A DNA stretch of 64,000 nucleotides from Acanthosepion pharaonis (GCA_903632075.3 CAHIKZ030002024.1:5347501-5411500); one strand, 5' to 3'; shown: positions 23,901 through 36,250, numbered from the stretch's first letter. Numbers and translations: made by a program. Notes: generated from the sequence alone by a model not told the origin.

Positions 23901-26900
23901 GTTGCATCTGTTACGTGTGTTTTCTCTTTCTTTCTTTCCTTCCTTCTTTCTTTCTTTCTTTCTTTCTCACTTGCATATTTTTATAGAACTTATTGAATTC
24001 GTTAAACCTTTTCATTTCCTGCATGTCTTCTTTCTTTCCCTCTTTTTGGTTTCTCATTATGTCGCTTGTTTACATCAATACAACTTCTTACGTTCTTTCT
24101 TTTATGTAGGTTAAATCGTATTCTGCCTCGCTTTCAAAATTTCCTTTCTTTTCCCTTTCTTTGTGAGTTATTGTATAAATTTTTCTTCACCTCCCTTTCT
24201 AAGTTATATCGTATTCTTTCTTTCTCCTATATTTCCCCTTCTTTTACCTTTCTATGTAAATTATAAAGTATTCTTTCTTCATTTCTTCATTCCTTCTTCT
24301 TTTTCGTTTCTTTGTATTTTATATCATGTTCTTAAATTCTTTCTTCATTTCCAAATCTTTTCACTTTTTTCTAAGTTATATAGTATTCTTTATGTTTTTC
24401 TATTTTCTTTCTTCATTTCTCTTTCTTTTCCCTTTCTTTGTATGTTATATTGTATTCTTTCTTTCTTTCTTCATTTTCCTTTCTGATCTCTTTCTTTTTA
24501 ACTTATAACGTATTCTTTCTTTCTTTCTTTCTTTTCCATTTTTGTATGTTATATCGTAGTCTTCTTTGTTTCTTTCTTTCCCCTATACAAGATGTATCGT
24601 TTTTCCTTTATTTTTTTCATTTTAGCCTTCTTTTCCCTTTCTTTGTAAGTTATGTGGCATTCATTATTTCTTTCTTTCATTCTTTCTTCATTTCCCTTTC
24701 TTTTCTCTTTCTTTTTAAGTTATAACGTATTATTTCTTTCTTTCTCTCTCTTCATTTCCCTTTCATTTCTCTTTCTTTTTAAATTAGATTGTATTCTTTC
24801 TTTCTTCTTTTATTTCTCCTTCTTTTCCATTTCTTTGTTATATCGTAGTCTCTCTTTCTTTCTTTCCCCTCCTTTTCCCTTTCTTTTTCCCCTTCTTTGT
24901 AAATTATATCGCATTATTTCTTCCTTTTTTCATTTGACCTTTTTATCCCATTGTTTGTTAGCGATATTGCATTATTTGTTTCTTTCTTAATTTTTCATAC
25001 TTTTTCCTTTTCTTTGTTAAGATGTAAGGCATTTTTTCTTTCTTCATTTTCTCTTCATTTTCCTTTCTTTGTAAGTTATATCTCATATGTCAGGCGTTCT
25101 TTTTTCTTTCTTTTTTCTTTCATTTTTTTCATTTCCCATTTTTTTCACTTCCTTTGTAAGTTATATCATATTCTTTCTTTCTTCTACATTTCTTTTTTCT
25201 TTCTATGTAAGTTATATCCTGTTCTTTGTCTTTCTTTATAAGTTATTCTTTCTCTCTTTCTCCACTTCTTATCCCTTTCTATTGAATTTACAACGTATTT
25301 TTCTTTACTTTCTTTCTTCCATCATATTTCAATCTTTTCCCTTCCTTTCTAAGTTAAATCGTCCTCTTGTTTGTTTGTTTCTGTCTTTCTTTCTTCATTC
25401 CCCTTTCTTTTTAAGTATATCGTATTTTTCGTCCTTTATTTACCCTCCTTTTCTCTTTCTTTGTTAATTATAGGCTATTCTTCCTTTCTTTATTTATTTA
25501 ATTTTCCCTTCTTTTCCATTTCTTTGTAAATTATATTTTACTTTTTCTTGCTTTCTTCATTTCCCATTTATTTCCCTTTCTTTGTACGTCATATATTATT
25601 CTTTCTCTTTTCTTTATTGTGTCTTCTCTTCTCTTTCTTTTTAAGTTATATTGCCGTTTTTCTTTCTGTATTTCTTTCTTCATTTCCCACTTTTTTTTTC
25701 TTAGCTATATAGTATTCTTTGTCTTTCTCTTTCTTCATTTCCCTTATTTTCCTCTTTCTTTATTTTATCGTATTCTTTCTTTCTTCATTATCCTTTTTTT
25801 TCTTTTATATAGTTTCGATAGTTATATTGTATGCTATACGTCTTTCTGCATATTCCCCATGTTTCCATTTCTTTGTACGTTTTATCGTATTTTTCTTTCT
25901 TTTTATGTTTTATCGTATTCTTTCTTTATTTCTTTCTTTCACTTTCTTTTCCATTTCTTTGTACGTTTTATCGTATTTTTCTTTCTTTTTATGTTTTATC
26001 GTATTCTTTCTTTCTTTCTTTCTTTCACTTTCTTTTCCCTTTTTTTGTTACGTTTTATCATATTTTCTTTTTTTTTTTATGTTTTATCGTATTCTTTCTT
26101 TATTTCTTTCTTTCTTTCTTTCTTTCTTTCTTTCACTTTCTTTTCCCTTTCTTTTACGTTTTATCGTATTTTTCTTTCTTTTTATGTTTTATCGTATTCT
26201 TTCTTTCTTTCTTTCTTTCACTTTCTTTTCCCTTTCTTTGTACGTTTTATTGTATTTTTCTTTCTTTTTATGTTTTATCGTATTCTTTCTTTCTTTCTTT
26301 CACTTTCTTTTCCCTTTCTTTGTACGTTTTATCGTATTCTTTCTTTCTTTCTTTCTTTCACTTTCTTTTCCCTTTCTTTGTACGTTTTATCGTATTTTTC
26401 TTTCTTTTTATGTTTTATCGTATTCTTTCTTTCTTTCACTTTCTTTTCCCTTTCTTTGTACGTTTTATCGTATTCTTTCTTTATTTCCACCTTTTCCCCT
26501 TTCTTTGTCAGTTATATTGTATTCTTTACATCTTTCTTTCTTTCTTTATTTCCACCTTTTCCCCTTTCTTTGTAAGTTATATGGTAATCTTTCTCTTTCT
26601 TCCTTTCACATTCTTTTCAGTTTCTTTGTGAGTTACATGTTATTCTTTCGTTCTTTCTTTCTCCATTTCCCCTTCTTTTTTAAGTTATAGTGTATTTTTT
26701 GTTTTTCTTTTTTTCTTTCTTCATTACTCCTTCTTTTCCCTTTCTTTTTCCTTTCCTTACTAATTTATATCGTATTCGTGTATTCTTTCTTTATTTCTTT
26801 CTTAATTTCTTCGTCTTTTCCCTTTCTTTGTATGTTATATCGTATTCTTTCTTTCTTCACTTCTCTTTCTTTTCACTTTCTTTTTTCGTCCATCTTATGG

Positions 26901-26970
26901 TTTTTATTTTCCCTCCTTTTCCCTTTCTTTGTTTATTTTATCGTATTCTTTCTTTCTTTCTTTCTTTTAT

Positions 26971-27014
<44 letters not shown>

Positions 27015-27343
27015 TTCACTTTCTCCATAAGTTATATAGTATTCTTTAGGTCTTTCTTTCTTTTTTCCTTCTTTTATTTCTTTCTTCATTTCCTTTTCTT
27101 TTCCCTTTCTTTCTATGTTATATCTTATTCTTTCTTTCATTATTTCCCCTTCTTTTCCTTTTTTATGTAAGTTATATTGTGTTCTTTCCTTCTTTTCCCT
27201 TCTTTTGAAAATTATATCATATTCTTTATTCATTTCTGCATTTCCCATTATTTTACATTTCTATGTCAGTTCTATATTGTATATTTTCTTTCTTCCTTTT
27301 CTCATTTACTTTTCATTTTCCTTTGTTTGTATGTTATGTGGTA

Positions 27344-27389
<46 letters not shown>

Positions 27390-27607
27390 ATTTCCCATTT
27401 ATTTCCCTTTCTAAGTTATATCGTATTCTCTCTTTGTTTCTTCATTTTAACTTTCCTTCCTTTCTAAGTTATATCATATTCGTTCATTCTTTATTTATTC
27501 ATTTCCCCTTCGTTTCTCTCTCTTTGTAAATTATCTCGTATTCTTTCTTTCTTTCGATCTTTCTTCCTTTCCAATTCTTTCCCTTATCTTTGTAAGTTAT
27601 ATCATAT

Positions 27608-27651
<44 letters not shown>

Positions 27652-28333
27652 TCGTTCCAATTATTTACCCTTATCTTTGTAAGTTATATCATATTCTTTC
27701 TTTCTTTCTTTCTTTCTTTCGTTCCAATTATTTACCCTTATCTTTGTAAGTTATATCATATTCTTTCTTTCTTTCTTTCTTTCGTTCCAATTATTTACCC
27801 TTTCTTTGTAAGTTATATTGTATTCTTTATATCTTTCTTTCTTTTCTCATTTTCCTTCTTTTCCAATTTTTTACTTTATAAGACATATCGTTTTCTTTAT
27901 TTATATCTTCATTTTCTTTTCTTTTCCTTTTTTGGTAAGTCATATTATATACTTTACATGTTTTCTATCATTATTCATTTTTGTCTTCTTTTCCTTTTCT
28001 TTCTTCGATATAGCGTATTCTTTCTTTCGACATTTCCCCTTTTCTTTCCTTTCTTTGTTAGTTATATTATATTATCTCCTTCTTTTCTCTTTCTTTGCAA
28101 GATATATCTTTTTCTTTCTTTCCTTCTTTCTTTCTTCATTTTCCCATCTTTTCCTTTCCTTACTAATTTATATCGTATTCGTTCATTCTTTCTGTTTCAT
28201 TTCCCCTTCTTTTCTTCTTTTTAAATTTCCCATATTCTTTCTTTCTTCATTTCTCCGTCTTTTCCATTTTTTGGACGTTATATCGTAATCTTCATTTCCT
28301 CTTCCTTTCCCTTTTTTTGTAAGTTTTTCTTAT

Positions 28334-28376
<43 letters not shown>

Positions 28377-28730
28377 GCATTTCCCTTTCATTTTCTCTTT
28401 CTTTTTAAGTTGTATTATTTCTTTCTTCATTTATGCTTCCTTTCCCTTTCTTTGTAAGTTACATTGTATTCTTTATATCTTTCTTTCTTTCTTCATTTCT
28501 CCTTTTTTTTGTAAGTTATATCGTATTGTTTCTTTCTTCATTTCTCGTATTTTCTTTTTCTTTTATGCTATATTGTATTTTTTCTTTCTTTCGTCATTCA
28601 TTTCCCGTTCTTATCTCTTTCTGTGTTAGTTATATTACATTCTTTCTTTCTTTCTTTGTAAGTTTTATCGTATTCTTTGCTTCTTTCTTTCTTTTGTGTT
28701 TCTTTGTAAGTTTTATCGTATTCTTTTGCT

Positions 28731-28766
<36 letters not shown>

Positions 28767-28990
28767 ACATTCTTAGCTATCTATTCATACTTTTACTCCT
28801 TTTCTGTGTTTCTACTCTTTATTTTTATCCTATCTTCTTTTTCAATTTTCTTTTTTTCGTTTTTCTTTATTTCTTTCTCTATTTTCTTTTCTCTTTGCCC
28901 TTTCTCTCTTTCTTTCTTTATTCTTTTTTTCTTTCTTTCTTTCTTTCTTTCAATATATCTCTCCCTTTTCTCTAATTTTTATTTCTGTTA
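23901..28990 (+). repeat. 5-kb polypyrimidine satellite, (TTTC)n with interspersed motif
   Basis: The plus strand is almost purely C and T, built on TTTC. It is broken at intervals by a conserved motif, tttgtaagttatatcgtattc and variants, giving higher-order units of about 60-90 bp. At 25875-26480 the unit alternates gtacgttttatcgtattttt with atgttttatcgtattc at a period near 86 bp. At 27590-27800 a shorter unit ending gttccaattatttaccc repeats four times. Low purine content removes most stop codons, so open frames up to about 320 codons occur in all forward frames and encode only F/S/L-rich strings. None is a gene. Confidence 0.95.
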
Positions 28991-29350
28991 CTAGCAGTAT
29001 AACCCGTCTTTGACCGGTTCTTTCATTACTGGGACTTTTTGCCGTTCAATTGAAGCAGTTTAAGTTTAAATTCAGCCCAACCGAAAATCAATATTCGTTA
29101 AAACAATTGGGTACAACTGAGGCACATTCCCAAATGGGGGCGGTAACGATTTGAATGGGAGTTGCTCCGTTTTTGCGTTCTCAAACTTGTTTCAGCCTCA
29201 CGCGCAGCAGCAGTTGAAGAGGCGTTACTCCTCAGCCGCTGAGTCCTTTGATCATCATTTTGAGCTTCGCGCGCAGAAACGTTCAGGTATGCTCTTCTGG
29301 AAAGCCGACGGCTACGTTGATCTTCGGACTCGGTGGCTCTGATTGAAGCA
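28991..29350 (-). mobile_element. Possible Helitron 3' end, minus strand
   Basis: Read on the minus strand the segment ends ccggtcaaagacgggttata then ctgCTAG, followed by T. A short GC stem (ccggtc/gacggg) sits just before CTAG, as in Helitrons. The 5' end was not found, so the extent to the right is open; the stretch is GC-richer than the satellite beside it. Confidence 0.4.
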
Positions 29351-30595
29351 TTCCGAGAGGTATTTTGAAACAGGCGAACTTAACGTTATAAAGACGATTC
29401 GTTATTTCCTTTTCGCATGGCGGATCTGGCAGCAGCGGCCTAGTCAAGTTCTTTTCTTTGGTGGCATGTCTTAGGCTAGTATTAACTGTCAAATGGAATG
29501 TATGGGTAAATACCAGAAGAGAACTCTGTAAAGCTACAGGAATCACTAAGCTCGAATAACTTTAGTTTGGAAAAATAAATGTTGATTAATTAGAAAGCAA
29601 GCTTATTTATTACTAAGGTGAATGCAAGGCAAAAACTAGCAGGACAATAAAAAAATAACTTGGGAACGGCTATAAACGACAATGAAAGCAGCGCCTTAAA
29701 ACTGTAGTAGTAGACTTTATGCAATGGAAAAGGTAGACTCACTTGAGAGAGATTGAAGCTTGGCCAAGAGAGTGTAAGTGTAAGCAGGGCTGGACGTACA
29801 GAAGTAGAAGCGGAATTAAGCGGTAGCAATGAGCTTAGGATTGCGTAGGCAATCAGTATGACACGGCGACATTTGATTGGACGTGTAAAGGGGCTCCGTG
29901 CAGTCAATGGGCAACTCGAACAGGTGACGCTTTCCGCAGATCATGAGTATGCGCGTCCTCAGCGTGTGACACATCGCGTGACACAGCGCATGTTGCAAAG
30001 CCACACGTACACGCGTTGCTCCACGCGTTAATTATTGAGATGTTGGGTGTTTCCCCGTGCGTGTATTGAAATAAGGACAAACACATACGTAGGGAAAATG
30101 CTGGTATATCTGAAGAGGTATTTACAACAGAAAGATTAGTAGTCAAACGAACGCAGGTTAGTCAGTAACAATCAGAAAGAGTATAAAGTCCAACTGTATC
30201 TTCCGGTAGAAAGACGGAAGTGTGATGGTCACCTGATCTTCCCAGAACTCTATAGAACTGTCCTATTAGTAGTAGAGAGATCAGTCCATTCTGGCCCCAA
30301 CAATTATCAAGCTTCAGCAGCAACTGATGGGCAACGTGTGGAGTTGTGAATCACGCCCACACAGCATAAGCTAGGATTGGAAGGTTATTTGTAAAAAAGT
30401 AAACTAAAATTTTCCTTTGATTTTTGCGCAAAGTGTAAAAAAAATCAGTTTTTTTCGAATTTTCACTTTCAAGGTTGGAATTTTTTCCAGCCAATTTGGA
30501 CTGAAAACCGGGACAGAAGAATTATCTATAAAACAAAAAAAAAATTTCATCGAAATCAGATGAAAACTGTGAAAACGCATAAACAAAACATCCAA
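29351..30595. other. Unassigned sequence with higher GC
   Basis: Base composition is visibly less AT-rich than elsewhere (for example 29850-30060, with many CG steps). Short minus-strand frames occur but carry no motif I recognise. It may be the body of an unrecognised mobile element. Confidence 0.35.
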
Positions 30596-30668
30596 TCACA
30601 CACATACATACACACACATACGTACATACACATACACTTACATACACACATACATACACACAGATATA
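30596..30668. repeat. (ACACAT)n-type microsatellite
   Basis: Imperfect units of acac, acat and atac. The stretch 30669-31240 that follows is AT-rich and unassigned. Confidence 0.85.
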
Positions 30669-31244
30669 GATTCTTTCTTTCTTTTTTTTATCACTGCTTC
30701 TTTCTTTTTCTCTTCTATTTCCTTAATTCTTTTTTGTTATATCTATATATACAATTGTAAATAATTATGTCCTGTTTTTATCGGCTACACCCTCAAATTT
30801 GGTATTTGCACTTACTAAACACAGAGGATGTCTTCAGTTAAATTAAAATTCTTTCTCAAGCGGACACAGAGACTCTCTCGATTTTGTACTGAAAATATAT
30901 CTTTTTAATAACAATTATCTTTTGACCATTCAATATAAGACTATAATTTCTCTTTTATTATAAATGTCCGGACAGGAAGCCAATTTTCGTATTTTAGACA
31001 GAAATGTTTACCCATTTACAACTTTGTTTCACGCTTACCGATTTTCAATATGGTTGGCTGTTTTTTTAATAAAATTTTCGAAATTTATTGTTCTTTTTAT
31101 GAATTTTAAATGTAACCCCGGGCAGACAGTTCAAAATAATTTAGTTCCTTTTTCTTTATTAGATTATTTCCTTTGTTTAATTTTATAATATATCGTTTCT
31201 ATTCCATGCATTGAGAGCCACTAACATCTACTCAAACTCAAGTT

Positions 31245-31600
31245 CAGCACAGATGGAACACAAACATACCATCCATCGCTAAAAATGTTGGGAAAATTGT
31301 CTGTTCTTTGCGCCGTTCAAGAAAGCATCCGTCTCCTTGTTCCATGATATATCTTTACAAAAATTAGATCAAGCCAAAAAGAGAGTATTACTTCTATATC
31401 TGTGCGGAACTGCCCTATCCTCACTTTCCAGCCTCGATCGAGTTTTAAACCGTTAACGTATCCTTATGGGGGATTAATTATTTCCAAGCCTACAACCCCT
31501 TTCCCACAGACACAACGTGGCTTTTCTTGTCCGATTCCGGAAATTCGCGTCAAAACGTTCGTTAGGGCCAGATATTTTGACAAATCGATTGAATTTAATA
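31245..31600 (+). mobile_element. LINE 3' fragment (plus)
   Basis: The plus strand reads HIPSIAKNVGKIVCSLRR, then a decayed IKPKREYYFYI in place of IRPKMEYCCHIW, and continues through the post-RT region. It belongs to the same LINE family as 8060-8715 and is heavily mutated. Confidence 0.65.
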
Positions 31601-31944
31601 TCATATAATTATAGTAATCAGAAGAAGCACGTATCCCAAATTTGAAATTTCAGATTTTTGCTACGTTAGACTTTTGTTAAACACATAACAGCTGATTTTA
31701 GAACCAGGTAAATGATTTTATTTTAAATATCACTTTATTTTTTATTACTGTAGTAAAATATAAGAAGAAAAGAGTAAGTATCAATTTAAGGAAAACCGGA
31801 TATATGGCTGTCATAAAAAAAAAAAAAACAGGAAATACGAATTGGAAATGACAGATTCAAGAAAGTACGAAAAATGACATATCTGCGCAGTTCTTTTTAA
31901 AGATAGGGGGAAAAAAACGCAACGCCAAAATCCAATGTCACATT
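31601..31944. other. Unassigned AT-rich sequence
   Basis: Nothing is recognised. Confidence 0.4.
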
Positions 31945-32025
31945 CTACAGAGGACTTGGAAAATTTGATACTCACAAGACAAACTGAACTCAAGAGTGAC
32001 AGCGGAAAGCGGCAAACTACCGACC
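31945..32025 (+). mobile_element. RTE-like LINE C-terminal scrap
   Basis: The plus frame reads EDLENLILTRQTELKSDSG, parallel to 6455-6530 and 38970-39215. The 32026-32326 stretch after it is unassigned. Confidence 0.5.
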
Positions 32026-32328
32026 TAATGAGTTTGTTTTAAATGGTTGGGAAATCTAGCATCTAAATGAGAATACGATAAAGATTAAAAAGAGCGATAG
32101 CAGTTAGTAATCTTGAAAATATTTTCCTGGAAAAAAAATGCTTTATGAAAATATAAACTGTCTATTATAAATTTCAACCGACAGTAACAAAATGTTCAAA
32201 CGGTGAATACCGAATGTTTCCTGCTTAAAAACAAGTTATATTTAATATTAACTTTACTCTCAGCCGAAATAGAAAAGAACCCTTTTACCCCCCCTCTCTC
32301 TGTCTTCCACTTATTATACGAGAGATGA

Positions 32329-32612
32329 TAAAAATATTGGTATTGTTGCTATAAAAATGAAACTACAACACATATCAATTCGACATTAAATCTCCTACGA
32401 AGTAGTCACTTCTGAAGCAACATACTTTATCCAGGGTCTTTTCGATTGATGGAAGCATTCCTGGAATTCCGTTATGGGATAACGAACCAATGCATTTCCT
32501 CCTCTAAGACAAATGTATAGTCTCTCCGATGATGAAATGCATTGGTTAAAAGTTTTCCATTTGTCTATTTTCATAATGTTTTATAGATATATTTTATTTA
32601 TATCTGAATTTT

Positions 32613-32670
<58 letters not shown>

Positions 32671-33071
32671 TGTGTGTGTGTGTGTGTGTGTGCGATGAGT
32701 AATACCGGATCCTTGTGGCATACTTTTGGACTGCTTGAAATCTTGTTCCTTTCAAATGGGATTTGAGTTTTGAAAAATGAAAAAATTGCAATTATCTGCA
32801 CAATGTAGTCGCACTGGGGAACGTCGTTCTTGGCCCCAAAACTGCTGCACAAGTCATGGTCACTTATGAAGCAACCGTGGTGTGACGAGACGCCCACATT
32901 CTACACACTTTCCTTCCAAGCATAAAGGAACCAAAAACAGTGGGAAGCGAGAACGTTATATAGTCAATGTGCGCAACAGAGTTGAAGGTCAACTTATACC
33001 AAGTGGTTTCACTCTGCATACTTTAGCTCTGTTACCATAGCAACAGTCCCGAAACTTTTTGATCAAACCTC

Positions 33072-33072
<1 letters not shown>
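32329..33072 (-). pseudogene. Internally deleted mariner element
   Basis: Both ends read inward as tacgagRtttgatMaaaaa-like inverted repeats followed by a shared ttgctat, with TA at 32327-32328 and 33073-33074 as target duplication. On the minus strand, about 32794-32700 reads HFSKLKSHLKGTRFQAVQ and about 32485-32390 reads EFQECFHQSKRPWIKYVASE, the C-terminal LFPKLKSHLKG and ECFxxWxxRWDKCVxxxGxY regions of mariner transposases. The N-terminal and catalytic parts are gone. A (CA)n(TA)n(TG)n tract at 32612-32693 lies inside the remaining coding part. Length is 744 bp against about 1.3 kb for intact elements. Confidence 0.75.

Positions 33073-33120
<48 letters not shown>
33073..33120. repeat. 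(TA)n at the mariner right end
   Basis: About 24 TA units begin at the element's own TA target duplication. Confidence 0.95.
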
Positions 33121-33122
<2 letters not shown>

Positions 33123-33430
33123 CCCATTGCTAGAGATGTTGGTAAAATAGTTCGTTCCTTGTGCCACGCAAAAAATTACTTGATTCCTCCTGCTAGGATA
33201 CGTCTTTACAAGTGTCAGATCAGACCAATAATACTACTATCATATCTGAGCTGGGACTGTCCAATCTTTACTTCCCAGCCTTAATAGAGTTCAAAAGTAT
33301 TTACACGCTCTTGTGGATGATAAATTATTTTCACTCTACAACTTCTTTCACATTGACGCAACGTTGCAATCCTCTCGCTATCTCTATTTCCATGGCAAAT
33401 GTTGAAACAAGCTACGTTGAATAGATCTGT
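33121..33430 (+). mobile_element. LINE 3' fragment (plus)
   Basis: The plus strand reads IPIARDVGKIVRSLCHAKNY then RLYKCQIRPIILLSYLSWDC, equivalent to SIAKDAGK...SLYR and KSQIRPxxxYCCHIW. It starts at the end of the (TA)n tract. Confidence 0.65.
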
Positions 33431-34009
33431 AGCGGAAAATACAAATTACACATAGAGATAACAAGTTAAAGCCAAATTTACAGAATTATTAGAAAAATGT
33501 ATCTCTAACTACACACCAGTTTTCGTCTAGCTAAGTGACACATATGCCGTACTCTGCTCAAAACAAATTTTAAAAGAAATACAAATATATCAGAGTGCAC
33601 ACCATTATTGAGGCGATTTCAACTACGTCCGCGTGTTTTCCTTATATAGGCTATAAGATCCCAGAGAAAAGACACCAACAGAAAGAGGAGAGAGACTTCA
33701 CGCATGCGCAAACGCACAACGGCTGACTACTCGTCCGACCATTAGGCTTTGTAAACGACCTTCAGTAAACACAGTGATTGAAAGGATGCTATCAACGCGA
33801 CAAGTGCAAAGCGATAACTACCATGCAGTCAGCCCGTTGTTAAGCATACTCCTTTATTGCGCTCTCGTTCCACCTCTCATACACATCCTGCACCAGAGAT
33901 CAACAGTTTCATCAGTTCAAACACTACCAGCTATGCCACGTACACTGGACAAAATCATTCCTTTTGTATTTCATTAGTAAGAAGAATGTTTCATTCAGAT
34001 AGATTCTAC
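33431..34009. other. Unassigned sequence
   Basis: Nothing is recognised; a TATA-like ccttatatagg lies near 33641. Confidence 0.35.
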
Positions 34010-34540
34010 GAAAAATAAAACTTTAATTTATGAGACAGACTCCCGAGGGTGTTGGTTTCCTGCATATTTAATGATGGATCGAATGTATGAATCCCACATG
34101 AAGTCTGGCTTGAACTTAAGTCCTACTGGTCACTCACAGCACGGAGCCTCCCTGAGTGGTCACTTCGCTCGTTGATGATGGAACATCACTAGTTTGGATT
34201 TCGAGGCACTGAATGTGATCAGTCAATATTTCCCCCGATGAGCTGTTATATCCAGGATAGAGGAGAGATCAGCTGGTCACCTAGAGCGTATGCGATACAC
34301 CCATATACCGTTGTATCATCAGAAAATATTCACAAAATATCTTAGTATGCTCTCAGGCAGCGCAAATATGTAAAGTAGAAAGAGAGTTGGACCGAGAAGC
34401 GTGCCTTAGGGACTCGTTGATCACCTAGCACTCGGATGACCGGCCGTTAACCTTTATAGACCTACACGTTAGGAAGGACTTGATTATTGAGAAGACTATA
34501 CCGGTGATCTTTTGCAGCAAAATGAAATGGTAAGAATTAA
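34010..34540 (-). mobile_element. LINE reverse-transcriptase fragment with FSDD core
   Basis: On the minus strand the order is GIVFSIIKSFLT, then VNGRSSEC (VDGxxSE in relatives), then FSDDTTVYGC at about 34320-34291, which is the YxDD catalytic motif with Y to F and A to S changes, then VQARLHVGFIHSIHH-like sequence equivalent to KPDFMWDSYIRSI. This spans RT palm motifs into the region seen in the other LINE tails. Stops interrupt it. Confidence 0.72.
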
Positions 34541-34707
34541 TTTTGTCAACATTGGTTATCTTTCTTTCTTTCAGCATCATCTTCATTTCCTGTCATCAAT
34601 TCATCTGACACAGCTTCATCACCATTGAACTTACAACCGCAATCCTCTACTTTCATTGGCTCTCGAGAAATGAGAAACTGATGACTGACATCTATTAGAC
34701 ATGGCAC
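34541..34707. other. Unassigned sequence
   Basis: Nothing is recognised. Confidence 0.4.
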
Positions 34708-34843
34708 GTGGAACTAGAACATGCTACCCCAGCGAGCGAAATGAAAGATTCAGTTCGACATTCCAACCACCTGAAGAAGGCTGGAACATACAGCGGCCGA
34801 AACGTTGTGATCAATATGGCATCAAATTCCGATCGATATAAAT

Positions 34844-34845
<2 letters not shown>
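34708..34845 (+). repeat. Dispersed repeat with cgaaacgttgtga core
   Basis: The landmarks ggaactagaac, ccacctgaagaaggctgga and cgaaacgttgtga also occur in the foldback at 55616-56044, and inverted in the 129-bp tandem repeat at 44606-45080. It ends at a (TA)n tract. Confidence 0.8.
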
Positions 34846-34900
<55 letters not shown>

Positions 34901-35237
34901 TTTATTTAAAAATATGATTCAAATCGCGACATAAAGACCCATGTTTTCAAAACAAAATTTAAAAAAAAAATTATTTGAAGATTAAATTGAGTTATTTTAA
35001 CTCAATTCCATCTTCAAGCGAAATTTAAAAAAAAAAAAATTGAAAATGGCTCTATTTTGAAACATGGGACTTTTATGTCGCGATTTGGAATCATATTTTT
35101 TAAATAAATAATTATATTTATGCTCTACTTTTGTATCGAGCACTATTTTTAAAAAAATAATAACTAAAATACTAAGGGACTTTGGATTATTTACCTAACC
35201 AGTTCCTTCCTATTTTCTATATATTTTCACACGCACA

Positions 35238-35330
<93 letters not shown>
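34846..35330. repeat. TA-bounded repeat containing a long foldback
   Basis: (TA)n lies on the left (34846-34895) and (CA)n(TA)n on the right (35229-35330). 34893-34952 and 35055-35116 are inverted copies (about 60 bp, a few differences); a second nested palindrome lies at 34977-35015. The outer sequence (aattatttatttaaaaatat at the left, ctatatattttcacac at the right) recurs at 56828-56939, which lacks the foldback interior. Confidence 0.85.
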
Positions 35331-35334
<4 letters not shown>

Positions 35335-35896
35335 TTGTAAGTTACAATTTCATGAAAGCAGTTGGTATTTATCAGGTCATTAATGCTACATATTTGCTTT
35401 ATCATGAAGTATATTTCTAGTTAAGCAAATCTCTGAGGTGCTGTGAAGTTTCTGAAAGAAAATTAGGGTCCTTTTCAAGGGTTCATAGGTAGCAATATTT
35501 CAATCTTTATGAGGGCCAACTCAGACACACAACATATTATGACTCTTACTTCTTGTATGGTTCCTGCCCCCTAGCTGCAAGAGACTTGGACCATTTACAA
35601 TACAAGCCAATTAAGATGATGAATGAACTGTGAATGAGAGACCACCTCCAGCCACTGGCACACTGCCATGCACTCCATTCCCTGTCTCTCAGCGATTACT
35701 ATTCTAATACAGTAGCTTTTATTCATTTCTCGCACCGTTATCTATTCTCTCAAAAGTATGACGCGTGAAAGCTTGGCCTTTAAAATTTTTACTTAGTTCC
35801 ACACTAAGTGGCCTTAAGATATTGGAAATTGTGTTAGGTTGGGCGATTAGAAGAATTAAAAATATCTTAGTTGCCTTCTAAATTGTAAAATAATCA
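35331..35896. other. Unassigned sequence
   Basis: No gene or repeat is recognised. Confidence 0.4.
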
Positions 35897-36010
35897 CAGT
35901 CGTTCCCCAGTAACCACGGGGAATAATCCCACTGCCCACCCCGCGGACGTTCAAGTCCTTTATATAAAATGGCGTAGTATTTGCCTATAACCTATGGTAA
36001 TTATAATGGT
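35897..36010 (+). mobile_element. Tigger/pogo-like MITE fragment
   Basis: It opens cagtcgttcccc, a pogo/Tigger-style end, and contains ccgcggacgttcaagtcc then ataaaatggcgtagtatttg. From memory this second stretch closely resembles a segment of mammalian Tigger-family MITEs. The right end was not found. Confidence 0.5.
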
Positions 36011-36097
36011 AATATTAACCGTTTCCTTGTAAGAAAACATTTGACATTCCATGACTGAGCAGCTAGTAGAGTAAAGTGTCACAAAGTAATACCTTTT

Positions 36098-36218
36098 TTT
36101 CAAATTACCATACTGACCCTATAATTTTTTTCAAATTACCATACTGACCTTATAATTTATTTTCAAATTACCATACTGGCTCTATAATTTATTTTCAAAT
36201 TACCATACTGACTACTGT
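36098..36218 (+). repeat. Tandem repeat, about 36 bp, four copies
   Basis: The unit contains caaattaccatactgac followed by a T-rich run; the last copy is partial. Confidence 0.9.
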
Positions 36219-36250
36219 TTACGGTTAAATTTTGTAAAATCTTTCTCTTG

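Noticed and set aside
23901..28990. Long plus-strand open frames, up to about 320 codons, F/S/L-rich, looking like multi-pass membrane proteins
   Set aside because: They are translations of a TTTC satellite in all three forward frames. Pyrimidine-only DNA has few stop codons. No conserved motif or start context.
29590..30146. Minus-strand frames in the GC-richer stretch as exons
   Set aside because: No motif, no splice pattern and no good start context; the composition shift alone does not support a gene.
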